Source of the DNA: XYC2-FULL-41-22 sp041666465
GTDB lineage: Bacteria > Patescibacteriota > Gracilibacteria > UBA1369 > UBA12470
Direction: 5' to 3'
DNA length: 14,436 bases
NCBI GenBank assembly: GCA_041666465.1
Contig: JBAYGX010000031.1
Location: 1 to 14,436, forward strand
Shown: piece by piece, positions 1-5,946 of the stretch
How positions within the stretch are numbered: the first letter of the stretch is position 1
How the letters are laid out: each line of letters opens with the position of its first letter
Position numbers and translations under genes: made by a program
Notes under the pieces: generated by a model
Told to the model about the DNA's origin: nothing
Database searches by the model: none
Seen by the model: the letters and a program-made list of their open reading frames with translations, nothing else

Positions 1-2471
1 ACTGTTGTTGCAATGTCGTTGTAAGTAGTATCGAGATCTGCATCCAAGTAACCTGTAACATTAATCTCAGTTACTTCCACATCCATTGCGCTACCTGATG
101 ACAATGCAAATGCAGCAAGTGCAACATTTTCTGTTCCTTTAACAAAGGTATCCGAATCTGGATCAGATGCCAATGCCACAGATAAGCTTGCAGCTCTTAC
201 TGTCATGTCGTAACCATCTATTGCCGGACTTGAGCTCGGCACGATATCGGTTACATATTCACCTGCATCATTATCATAGATACCATCGGATGCAACAACA
301 GCCAATTGTCCTTCTATCGTTGTGCCTTCCAAACTTGTGTAGTTGGCTATATCACATGTGATAGCTACATTTATGCTCTCGCCTACTGCCATTTCCCATG
401 AATCCGTGAATGTGAGTGTTTGACCGGCAGCCTCAGTGTCATTGCCTGTCAATACCAAATCACCAGGACCCATCAATGTATCTACATAAACCCCATCATC
501 GTCAAGTTCTACCAATTTGACATCACTGAAGTTCGCAACCGCGTTATCATCAGAAATCAAACCGCTACCTGTGTCCGAAATAAGGATTACAGAAAGTTTC
601 CTGATATCAATATTTCTTTCAGATGTGAATGTCATCTTGGTCAAGACAACATCCTTGCCATTGATTGTAACATCGGTTGAGGCTGGTCCATCTTGAGAAA
701 CTGTAAATTGACCACCTTGTATTGTGCATTGAGAGTCGTCAGTGCCTCCACTTGTGACATTGTCGAAATCTCCGTATGACACTTGTGCTCCGTAGCCGTA
801 TACCAATCCGATTGCTTCCAAATCTGTAGACTCTTCAAGATAAACAATAATTGTATCTGTTGGATCCGCTTCGGCACCGATATCCGCCGTTACATTAAAG
901 GTTTTTGAATTGCCTTTTGAAACGCAATATCCAGGTTCATCATAAGATGTACAATTGTATGTACCGTTTACAACGAATGTGACGAGCTCGTCATCAGATA
1001 TAGTATCTGCTGTAGCGATTACATCGCTGCCTTGCCATAACTTGAAGTTACTCAAAGCCGAACCCTGAACTGTACCTTTTACAGTTAATGCAACTCTTGC
1101 GAATGCCATATCTTCACTTGCCGCAGTCAATTGGAACTCTGATATTTCAGCATCAGTGTCTCCAAGTGTTGGGTTTGCCGTAGCACCATGAACAGCAATT
1201 GTCATAGTACCTGCACTTGCACCACTCATCTCGAACGTATTACCAGTAATTGGGAATGTACCGGTTGCTTCCACAGCATCTGAGTCAATTGCATCTACAC
1301 TTACTATCTCAAGTGCACTTTCGTCACCTGTTACAGCAGTTGTAGACATATCGACTACCAAAGTTAATGTAACAGTTTCGCCGTCTGCAACTGTTAAATT
1401 AAGAGAGCCGAAAGTTGCTTCATTTGTATCGCTGGCAATAGTTTTAGCTGTCGTTAAGCGATTGTCTCCTTCGTATACATATACAGAAGAGAAGTCACTT
1501 GAAGAACCGACGCCGGTTCTATGCATCGTGAAGCCATCAAGTTCAACATCATCACCATCTGCAGTGAATGCTACATTGAGCATATCAACCGAAGTTGCAC
1601 CTTTTGGTAAGGTCGCACCATCGATTTCATCGCCCATTGCAACCGTCAATGTACCGGTGCTGACATCTTCTACTACCTCAACACAAGCTTCTGTATCCGA
1701 ATCCCATTCGTAACCCTCGTCGCATTCTTCTTCTACTACTACTTCAACACAAGCCTCTGTATCTGAATCCCATTCGTAACCTTCATCACACTCTTCGTCT
1801 TCCGTATATCTTAGCGTTGGAGTCTCGCCAAGAACTACCAATTTACAAGCTTCTGCACGGTTTACATTGTTGGCAGGTTTGTATGTGCCATCGCTGTAAC
1901 CGTCAACAACTGAGTTGTTGTAAGCTGTTTCCACGAAGTCGTAATACCATGAACCGTCATCCACATCGCTGAAGTGTGGAGCGTCTGTAAGGTCTGATTC
2001 AAGACCTGCGGCGCTTACAACCATTTTTGCAAATCCGGCGCGGTTGATGTAATCATCCGGTCCGAATTCACCAGTTGAATCACCGTCTTCTGTCGTATAT
2101 CCGCTAACTATGCCAAGTTTAGCAGCTGTATTGACATAGGCCGCATACCATGCGTCCGCATCAACATCAGTGAAACCGGCATCGTAATCATAATCCACTT
2201 CGTCCTCACCGGCATAAGCCAAAACCATGATCTTGGCAGCCTGTGCGCGAGTTAAATAATCTGCAGGACCAAATGTTCCGTCGTCATAACCGGCAACAGC
2301 TCCTTGAGATACGAGTTCTTCAACATACTCGTAATACCAAGAGTCCGATTCTACGTCCGAGAACGTTTGTGCTTTCGCTATACCGGCAACACTCATTGTA
2401 GCGAGTACTGCAAGTAAGCTAAGGCCCGCGATGGTTCTGCGTAGTGTTCGCAGACTTAAAGAAATATCCAT
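1..2471 (-). CDS. Exported SLH-domain surface protein, partial (C-terminus beyond left edge)
   Basis: The minus-strand frame is open from ATG at 2471 to the window edge, giving 823 codons; I checked it codon by codon and found no stop. Residues 1-34 look like a signal peptide: Arg-rich start, hydrophobic core, AKA-Q cleavage site. Three SLH domains follow (about 36-80, 96-150, 163-212), each with an FSDV/FTDV-type start, a DxWY-type motif, a GY turn and an N/TRA motif; such domains normally bind secondary cell-wall polymers or anchor S-layer proteins. Residues 226-265 carry a duplicated Cys-pair motif. The rest is Thr/Ser/Asp/Val-rich with about four diverged beta-type repeats of roughly 150-165 residues, suggesting a fibrous or S-layer-like protein. 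A GGAAAAG upstream of the start is at best a weak ribosome site. Exact function is unknown; structural surface protein is inference. Confidence is high for an exported SLH protein. Confidence 0.92.
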   Translation of the reverse strand, partial: MDISLSLRTLRRTIAGLSLLAVLATMSVAGIAKAQTFSDVESDSWYYEYVEELVSQGAVAGYDDGTFGPADYLTRAQAAKIMVLAYAGEDEVDYDYDAGFTDVDADAWYAAYVNTAAKLGIVSGYTTEDGDSTGEFGPDDYINRAGFAKMVVSAAGLESDLTDAPHFSDVDDGSWYYDFVETAYNNSVVDGYSDGTYKPANNVNRAEACKLVVLGETPTLRYTEDEECDEGYEWDSDTEACVEVVVEEECDEGYEWDSDTEACVEVVEDVSTGTLTVAMGDEIDGATLPKGATSVDMLNVAFTADGDDVELDGFTMHRTGVGSSSDFSSVYVYEGDNRLTTAKTIASDTNEATFGSLNLTVADGETVTLTLVVDMSTTAVTGDESALEIVSVDAIDSDAVEATGTFPITGNTFEMSGASAGTMTIAVHGATANPTLGDTDAEISEFQLTAASEDMAFARVALTVKGTVQGSALSNFKLWQGSDVIATADTISDDELVTFVVNGTYNCTSYDEPGYCVSKGNSKTFNVTADIGAEADPTDTIIVYLEESTDLEAIGLVYGYGAQVSYGDFDNVTSGGTDDSQCTIQGGQFTVSQDGPASTDVTINGKDVVLTKMTFTSERNIDIRKLSVILISDTGSGLISDDNAVANFSDVKLVELDDDGVYVDTLMGPGDLVLTGNDTEAAGQTLTFTDSWEMAVGESINVAITCDIANYTSLEGTTIEGQLAVVASDGIYDNDAGEYVTDIVPSSSPAIDGYDMTVRAASLSVALASDPDSDTFVKGTENVALAAFALSSGSAMDVEVTEINVTGYLDADLDTTYNDIATT
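1681..1799 (-). repeat. Tandem 66-nt (22-residue) Cys-pair repeat inside the SLH protein
   Basis: Two copies begin 66 nt apart (plus-strand ACACAAGC at 1681 and 1747). Each encodes CDEGYEWDSDTEACV, with cysteines at residues 228/241 and 250/263, followed by acidic/Val residues. Over the first 50 nt the copies differ at about six positions, all silent, so the peptide seems to be maintained. The two cysteines of each copy are 13 residues apart and could form a small disulfide loop; this is inference. The repeat lies between the SLH domains and the beta-rich region, like a hinge or spacer. Confidence 0.85.
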
Positions 2472-2848
2472 ACGGTTCTTTTCCGTTAAGAAATAAAAAA
2501 ACTGAAATAATTGCGACCCCTTTCGAGATCTATATATTAAATTAGTTATTGCAAAATATTGTTTGTTTTCCTTTTTGTAGAGCACTCCGCTCATCCTTAC
2601 GGAATTGCGTCGCACTCTGCCTGCCGGATTTTCAAGGAGCTTATATATATTAAGGTATTGCGTATTAGTTTGAATGAGCCTAAAACTCATTGTTTAAAAC
2701 TTGTTTTCACGCTTCCCGTTTCACTGATGCGGATGACACAATTTCTTTTTGTTTTATCCCTGTATTTTTTTGCTTTTCGTGCATGACCTTCGCTTGCTAT
2801 AATTAAGGGTTTTACAACTTCGACGATACTCTCTGCTTGCGGATTACT
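2472..2848. other. Intergenic region upstream of the SLH gene
   Basis: I see no supportable gene in these 377 nt. Read on the minus strand it is the leader region of the SLH gene: an AT-rich stretch with TTGCAA (plus 2549-2554) and TATA-like sequence (plus 2527-2536) could be its promoter, but the spacing is not good. AATGAG-N7-CTCATT (2673-2691) is a small hairpin without a clear T-run. On the plus strand TGC-TATAAT (2795-2803) is a perfect extended -10 with no good -35 and no obvious gene to serve. Confidence 0.5.
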
Positions 2849-2924
2849 TGGTAGTCCCAACGGGACTTGAACCCGTGTTTCTGCCGTGAGAGGGCAGTGT
2901 CCTAGGCCACTAGACGATAGGACC
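2849..2924 (-). tRNA. tRNA-Glu (anticodon CTC)
   Basis: The minus strand folds as a complete cloverleaf. The acceptor GGTCCTA pairs with TGGGACT (two G-U), the D stem GTCT with GGAC (one T-G), the anticodon stem CTGCC with GGCAG around loop CTCTCAC, and the T stem ACGGG with CCCGT around TTCAAGT. The discriminator is A, and the CCA end is encoded (plus 2849-2851). Anticodon CTC reads GAG (Glu). Confidence 0.96.
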
Positions 2925-2940
2925 TCGCAATACATCCTGA

Positions 2941-2968
2941 ATCATATAGCCACGCCTCCTGTCTGCAA
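2941..2968 (-). promoter_or_regulatory. Possible promoter of tRNA-Glu
   Basis: On the minus strand TTGCAG (plus 2963-2968) and TATGAT (plus 2941-2946) are 16 nt apart, and the -10 lies 16 nt before the tRNA 5' end. The -10 matches consensus at five of six positions; the -35 is weak. Confidence 0.35.
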
Positions 2969-3102
2969 AAATCTCTACTGGTTTATTAAACCTGGAGGAT
3001 TCTATAAGATAGTCCAACCTATTTCAACTGTTTCCGGCTTACACAAGCGCATAAACGACCTTACTGGTTTTTAAAACCACATGTTACCTACTCATTCAGA
3101 CA

Positions 3103-3164
3103 GAGATATTTGATTAGGCAACACGATATCAACAGGGATAATGTTGCCTGGTCATAATCATCTC
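3103..3164 (+). other. Stem-loop, possible structured RNA element
   Basis: An outer stem GAGAT (3103-3107)/ATCTC (3160-3164) and a 3x5 internal loop are followed by a 13-pair stem, TGATTAGGCAACA (3111-3123) with TGTTGCCTGGTCA (3142-3154), which has two G-U pairs on the plus strand. The terminal loop is 18 nt and contains GATATC. No T-run follows, so it is not a standard terminator. Function unknown. Confidence 0.5.
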
Positions 3165-3468
3165 AACTACTAATTTTTACGATTTGACTATTCGTGTTTC
3201 CGAAAACGCCGTTTTGATTATTCAAAAATCCGACTACTCGACTTTTCCACCTTTTCTGCACAACTTTTGAACACCTTGTTAACATTTTGATTAGTCGTGA
3301 ATTTTTCGATTAACTTTCGCCTATACAAATCGACTACACGTGAACGGATTAACGGCTTCAAAAAGCCACTTTTCAACCATCCTGGTTGTACAAACCAAAA
3401 TCAGTTTTACTTGTTACGGATTTGTTTTGTAATAGCCTTTTGTATGTAAAAGGTGAATAAGAGGAGGA

Positions 3469-3536
3469 GTTTTGCTAGCGCAAAACAATTTATACTAGAG
3501 GTCGCTTCGCGACTGGGAGTTTTGCTAATGCGAAAC
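3469..3536 (+). repeat. Two similar hairpins 50 nt apart in front of dnaJ
   Basis: GTTTTGC-TAGC-GCAAAAC (3469-3486) and GTTTTGC-TAAT-GCGAAAC (3519-3536) are 7-bp hairpins with 4-nt loops, and their starts are exactly 50 nt apart. The second keeps pairing through a T-G pair. Between them lies GTCGC-TTC-GCGAC (3501-3513). The second copy covers the proposed dnaJ -35 box. They could be repressor sites or leader structures for a heat-shock gene; the sequence is not the CIRCE element. Confidence 0.6.
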
Positions 3537-3550
3537 AAACTTGATAATAT
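3522..3550 (+). promoter_or_regulatory. Possible dnaJ promoter
   Basis: TTGCTA (3522-3527) and TAATAT (3545-3550) are spaced 17 nt apart. Transcription would begin near 3557, giving a leader of about 26 nt. The -35 box lies within the second repeated hairpin. Confidence 0.4.
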
Positions 3551-3582
3551 ATCTCAAGTAATACTTGCGTGTCCTTGCGCTT

Positions 3583-4722
3583 ATGAAAGATTTATACGAA
3601 ATACTTGGTGTATCGAAAACCGCTTCTGATGCCGAAATAAAAAAAGCCTACAGAAGGCTTGCTCAAAAGCATCATCCGGATATGAATAAAAGTGATAAAA
3701 CTGCTGAAGCGAAATTTAAAGAAGTAAATCAAGCTTATGAGATTTTGTCGGATAAGCAGAAAAGAGGACAGTACGACCAATTCGGCAGTACTTCTTTTAA
3801 TGGAGGCGGCGGCGGACCTAGCGGCTTCCAGGGGTTTCAAGGATTCGATTTCGGATCTTTTTCCGGAGGAGCTGGAGGGTTTTCAGACATATTTGAAACT
3901 TTTTTTGGAGGTGATATGGGTAGACGAAGCCGTAAATCGCGTAAAAGCGGTGTGAGAGGTGATGATATTGAATTCGAACTTAATTTAACTTTTGAAGAGG
4001 CTGTTTTTGGGATAGAGAGGACTCTCGAAGTAGCAAAAGCCGATGTTTGCCAAACATGCGAAGGTAAAGGATATGAAGCAAATACAAAAATAGTAACATG
4101 TTCAAATTGTAACGGCGCAGGACAGATAAGAAGCGTAAGGCAAACAATTTTAGGTCAAATAAGCACATCTCATATCTGCAGTAATTGCAACGGAGAAGGG
4201 CGTGTTCCAGAGAAAAAATGTCATGAATGTCACGGGACCATGCGTACACGACAAAAATCAAAGATTACTGTTAAAATCCCTTCTGGCATAGATGATGGAT
4301 CGATTGTAAAACTCTCCGGAAGAGGAGAAGCCGGAGTCGGTGGCGGTCCATATGGCGATTTATATCTACATATAAGAGTAATGGCTCATAATAAATTCTC
4401 CCGTGAAGGTACCACTATTAGATCTGTCGAAGAGATTGATTTATTACAAGCCGTACTTGGCGATCAGATCAAAATGGCGACCGTATATGGAGAAATTGAC
4501 CTGAAAATACCTGCCGGCACGCAAAATGGACAAATTTTTACCTTAAAAGGATATGGTGTTAAGCCGCAAAACAGCACTACTGCCGGAGAACATCTTGTAA
4601 AAATCTCCATACGAATACCAAAAAAACTTTCCAATAAGGAAAGGGAGTTATATGAACAACTGGCTTTGGAAAAAGGTCTTAAGACCTCTGGGCATGGTGG
4701 GATTTTCGGCAAAATATTTTAG
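3583..4722 (+). CDS. dnaJ: Chaperone DnaJ (Hsp40, type I)
   Basis: This is the 379-aa co-chaperone that stimulates DnaK ATPase and delivers unfolded polypeptides in the cytoplasm. The J domain occupies residues 1-67 with the HPD motif at 31-33. A Gly/Phe-rich linker with a basic RRSRKSRKS patch follows (about 69-125). Four zinc-binding repeats span 156-219 (CQTCEGKG, CSNCNGAG, CSNCNGEG, CHECHGTM), with all eight cysteines present but the last Gly of repeat four replaced by Met. The C-terminal beta-sandwich substrate-binding and dimerisation region runs to the end. I chose ATG 3583 (MKDLYEILGV, the usual family start); an in-frame TTG at 3565 would add six atypical residues. No Shine-Dalgarno precedes it. 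No dnaK or grpE is nearby, so it stands alone here. Length is typical for the family. Confidence 0.97.
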   Translation: MKDLYEILGVSKTASDAEIKKAYRRLAQKHHPDMNKSDKTAEAKFKEVNQAYEILSDKQKRGQYDQFGSTSFNGGGGGPSGFQGFQGFDFGSFSGGAGGFSDIFETFFGGDMGRRSRKSRKSGVRGDDIEFELNLTFEEAVFGIERTLEVAKADVCQTCEGKGYEANTKIVTCSNCNGAGQIRSVRQTILGQISTSHICSNCNGEGRVPEKKCHECHGTMRTRQKSKITVKIPSGIDDGSIVKLSGRGEAGVGGGPYGDLYLHIRVMAHNKFSREGTTIRSVEEIDLLQAVLGDQIKMATVYGEIDLKIPAGTQNGQIFTLKGYGVKPQNSTTAGEHLVKISIRIPKKLSNKERELYEQLALEKGLKTSGHGGIFGKIF

Positions 4723-4751
4723 TTGTCACAGGGTCGATATTGTAATAGGAT
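4723..4751 (+). promoter_or_regulatory. Possible promoter of the membrane protein gene
   Basis: TTGTCA (4723-4728), directly after the dnaJ stop codon, and TAGGAT (4746-4751) are 17 nt apart. The predicted start near 4759 would leave a leader of about 15 nt before ATG 4774. Confidence 0.4.
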
Positions 4752-4773
4752 AGATTTGAAATAAAAATAAATT

Positions 4774-5322
4774 ATGGATATCAGACTCTCATGGGATTTG
4801 TTCATTATCGTCTTTTTTGCCGTCATAATCGCATATAGTTTTATTATAGGTAAAGATCGTACTCTTAAGGTTGTTATTGGAACTTATTTGGCGATATTGA
4901 CCGCGGATGGCATAGGAAATTTGTTTCAGCAGTATCTAATGCCATCAATCCCGTCTTTACAAAATGAAGTGGGTACGCAGGCTCTTATCTTGATGAAAAT
5001 CATAGTTTTTATCGCTGTTATTGTTGTGATTGCCGTAAAAGGTAGCTTCTCTGTTTCCGTCTTGTCGGACAAGCCGTTATCGACAAAGGTTATGGCGAAT
5101 TTTATTTTTGGAGTTTTGAATGCCGGGCTTATTGTCAGCACAATACTTGTTTTCATATCGGGATTTTCTTTTGTTAACGGATTCTATGGTCTTATGACAA
5201 CAACAAGTTTTTATTACGAATCCGAATTGGTAAGAATGATGGTTGATAACTATAATATATGGTTTGCTCTGCCGGCGATTGCGTTTACGGGGGTAAGTTT
5301 GTTTGAACGAAACGGAGAGTGA
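4774..5322 (+). CDS. Small multi-pass membrane protein, function unknown
   Basis: The 182-aa product is strongly hydrophobic, with likely membrane segments near residues 8-26, 32-50, 70-90, 107-130 and perhaps 160-176. A charged turn (GKDRT) follows the first segment. The first half, a hydrophobic helix, then a short GKDRTLK turn, then a second helix, faintly recalls CvpA-like (colicin V production) proteins, but I cannot identify a diagnostic motif, so no function is assigned. The end is charged (FERNGE) and probably soluble. The start ATG 4774 is the first in frame, and no ribosome site is visible. It lies 51 nt after dnaJ with its own possible promoter, so co-transcription is possible but not required. 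Confidence 0.75.
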   Translation: MDIRLSWDLFIIVFFAVIIAYSFIIGKDRTLKVVIGTYLAILTADGIGNLFQQYLMPSIPSLQNEVGTQALILMKIIVFIAVIVVIAVKGSFSVSVLSDKPLSTKVMANFIFGVLNAGLIVSTILVFISGFSFVNGFYGLMTTTSFYYESELVRMMVDNYNIWFALPAIAFTGVSLFERNGE

Positions 5323-5411
5323 GGGGAAGAGAGAGGACCTAGTAAACTAGAGAAGATAGTTAAGATGCTAGTGAAGATGGGAGGAAGAGAAGATGCAAAT
5401 CTCGCAATTTC

Positions 5412-5433
5412 CCCTTGCTTAAGGGTATTTTTA
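5412..5433 (+). terminator. Weak hairpin before tRNA-Lys, possible terminator
   Basis: CCCTT-GCTT-AAGGG (5412-5425) is a 5-bp stem followed by TATTTTTA. The T-run is interrupted and the stem short. It overlaps the proposed tRNA-Lys -35 box. The rest of the gap from 5323 is purine-rich, with a small CTAG-TAAA-CTAG palindrome and nothing else I can name. Confidence 0.3.
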
Positions 5434-5443
5434 TAAATAGAAT
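5415..5443 (+). promoter_or_regulatory. Possible promoter of tRNA-Lys
   Basis: TTGCTT (5415-5420) and TAGAAT (5438-5443) are 17 nt apart. The -10 matches consensus at five of six positions and lies 27 nt before the tRNA, leaving a short precursor leader. Confidence 0.35.
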
Positions 5444-5470
5444 AACCCTGCTTTTTTTAGATTCCTGTTT

Positions 5471-5546
5471 GGGTCAGTAGCTCAGTTGGTAGAGCGGCGG
5501 CCTTTTAAGCCGACGGTCCCGAGTTCGATTCTCGGCTGACCCACCA
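5471..5546 (+). tRNA. tRNA-Lys (anticodon TTT)
   Basis: The cloverleaf is complete. The acceptor GGGTCAG pairs with CTGACCC, the D stem GCTC with GAGC, and the T stem CCGAG with CTCGG around TTCGATT. The anticodon stem GCGGC/GCCGA surrounds loop CTTTTAA, with anticodon TTT at 5504-5506. The outermost anticodon-stem pair is G-A. CCA is encoded (5544-5546). Confidence 0.96.
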
Positions 5547-5896
5547 TAGCGCAAGGGAAGCGAAGCGGACACGACACCGGTCCGTTTTACGAATGCAATC
5601 TCCTTTTGAAGTACATTGAGTTACTGATTCTGCTGTCGCGCAATAGAGCCAATCAGTCATAAAATGGCATAAAAAACAGAGGCTCTTTTGCCATATGGCA
5701 AGACATCAAAAACAAAGAATATAGCAGAGCTATTTGAGGCTTTTGATAACGAAGCCATATGGCAAAAGAGCCTTTGGAATTTATGTTGTTTTATGATTGG
5801 TTGGCTCTAATTCCCAGCCTTTTGCAAAACTTGCACGGGCGAGAATTAACGGATTAAATTGGTCTGTCCCGCGACAGAGTAGTTGCAAAGCGGACA
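5547..5896. other. Non-coding region carrying a long inverted repeat
   Basis: No supportable gene is present in these 350 nt. The main content is the inverted repeat at 5644-5809. Outside it, CTGTCGCG (5633-5640) and its complement CGCGACAG (5870-5877) flank the repeat asymmetrically, and the 9-mer AAGCGGACA occurs as a direct repeat at 5563-5571 and 5888-5896. The right flank also contains the palindrome TTTTGCAAAA (5819-5828). The region could be a mobile-element remnant, a small RNA locus or both. Confidence 0.5.
5644..5809 (+). repeat. Long imperfect inverted repeat / hairpin, possible ncRNA or MITE-like element
   Basis: Position by position, 5644-5699 pairs with 5809-5754: 47 Watson-Crick pairs, 6 G-U pairs (left positions 5653, 5656, 5665-5667, 5679) and one 3-nt mismatch block (5674-5676). 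The arm tips are the palindrome GCCATATGGC. The 54-nt loop has its own stem ATCAAAA/TTTTGAT (5705-5711/5741-5747) enclosing ATAGC-AGA-GCTAT (5721-5733). Each arm also contains AGAGCC and GGCTCT 30 nt apart, so each could fold on itself. TA occurs at both outer ends, which would suit a TA-targeting (IS630/Tc1-mariner-type) miniature element. No coding capacity is convincing and no T-run terminator follows. Confidence 0.85.
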
Positions 5897-5925
5897 TTTA
5901 CATAAGTCTGTTTTCGTGCTATAAT
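5897..5925 (+). promoter_or_regulatory. Promoter of the 242-aa protein gene
   Basis: TTTACA (5897-5902) and a perfect TATAAT (5920-5925) are separated by exactly 17 nt, with TGC before the -10 (extended -10 form). Transcription would start near 5932, about 15 nt before ATG 5947. This is the strongest sigma-70-type promoter in the window. Confidence 0.75.
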
Positions 5926-5946
5926 TGAAAGATTTAAAAAAATTTT

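Larger units (their letters stand above)
2925..3564. other. Hairpin-rich non-coding region between tRNA-Glu and dnaJ
   Basis: No convincing coding sequence is present. The region holds several short stem-loops: 3103-3164; GGCTT/AAGCC at 3354-3367; CAACCA/TGGTTG at 3374-3388; CCTTTT/AAAAGG at 3436-3453; and the group at 3469-3536. A near-duplicate palindromic motif, TACTGGTTTATTAAACC and TACTGGTTTTTAAAACC, occurs at 2976-2992 and 3062-3078. CTGTCTG (2959-2965) is complementary to CAGACAG (3097-3103). Repeated CGACTA and GATTA boxes fill 3180-3350. It may be a regulatory region for dnaJ or may encode an unrecognised structured RNA; I could not match it to a known RNA family. Confidence 0.55.

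Noticed and set aside
2687..2935. Minus-strand 82-codon open frame overlapping tRNA-Glu
   Set aside because: It reads through the whole tRNA gene; the encoded N-terminus is simply translated tRNA, and the rest has no recognisable features.
2886..3074. Plus-strand 62-codon frame antisense to tRNA-Glu
   Set aside because: It starts inside the antisense strand of the tRNA and its remainder covers palindromic non-coding repeats.
3461..3498. GAGGAGGAG followed by a tiny TTG-initiated frame (8 codons), possible leader peptide
   Set aside because: The spacing to TTG is too short, no other gene here uses a Shine-Dalgarno, and the sequence is explained by the repeated hairpin.
3469..3536. CIRCE (HrcA) heat-shock operator in front of dnaJ
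   Set aside because: The sequence does not match TTAGCACTC-N9-GAGTGCTAA; arms and loop length are different.
3592..3840. Minus-strand frames inside dnaJ and similar antisense frames in gdhA, purL and purQ
   Set aside because: They are shadows of strongly supported plus-strand genes and show no family features.
5657..5758. Minus-strand 33-codon frame inside the long hairpin
   Set aside because: It is composed mostly of the inverted-repeat arm and loop, has no ribosome site or promoter, and gives no recognisable protein.
5644..5809. 6S RNA or tmRNA
   Set aside because: There is no central bubble as in 6S RNA and no tRNA-like ends or tag frame as in tmRNA; the stem is nearly continuous.
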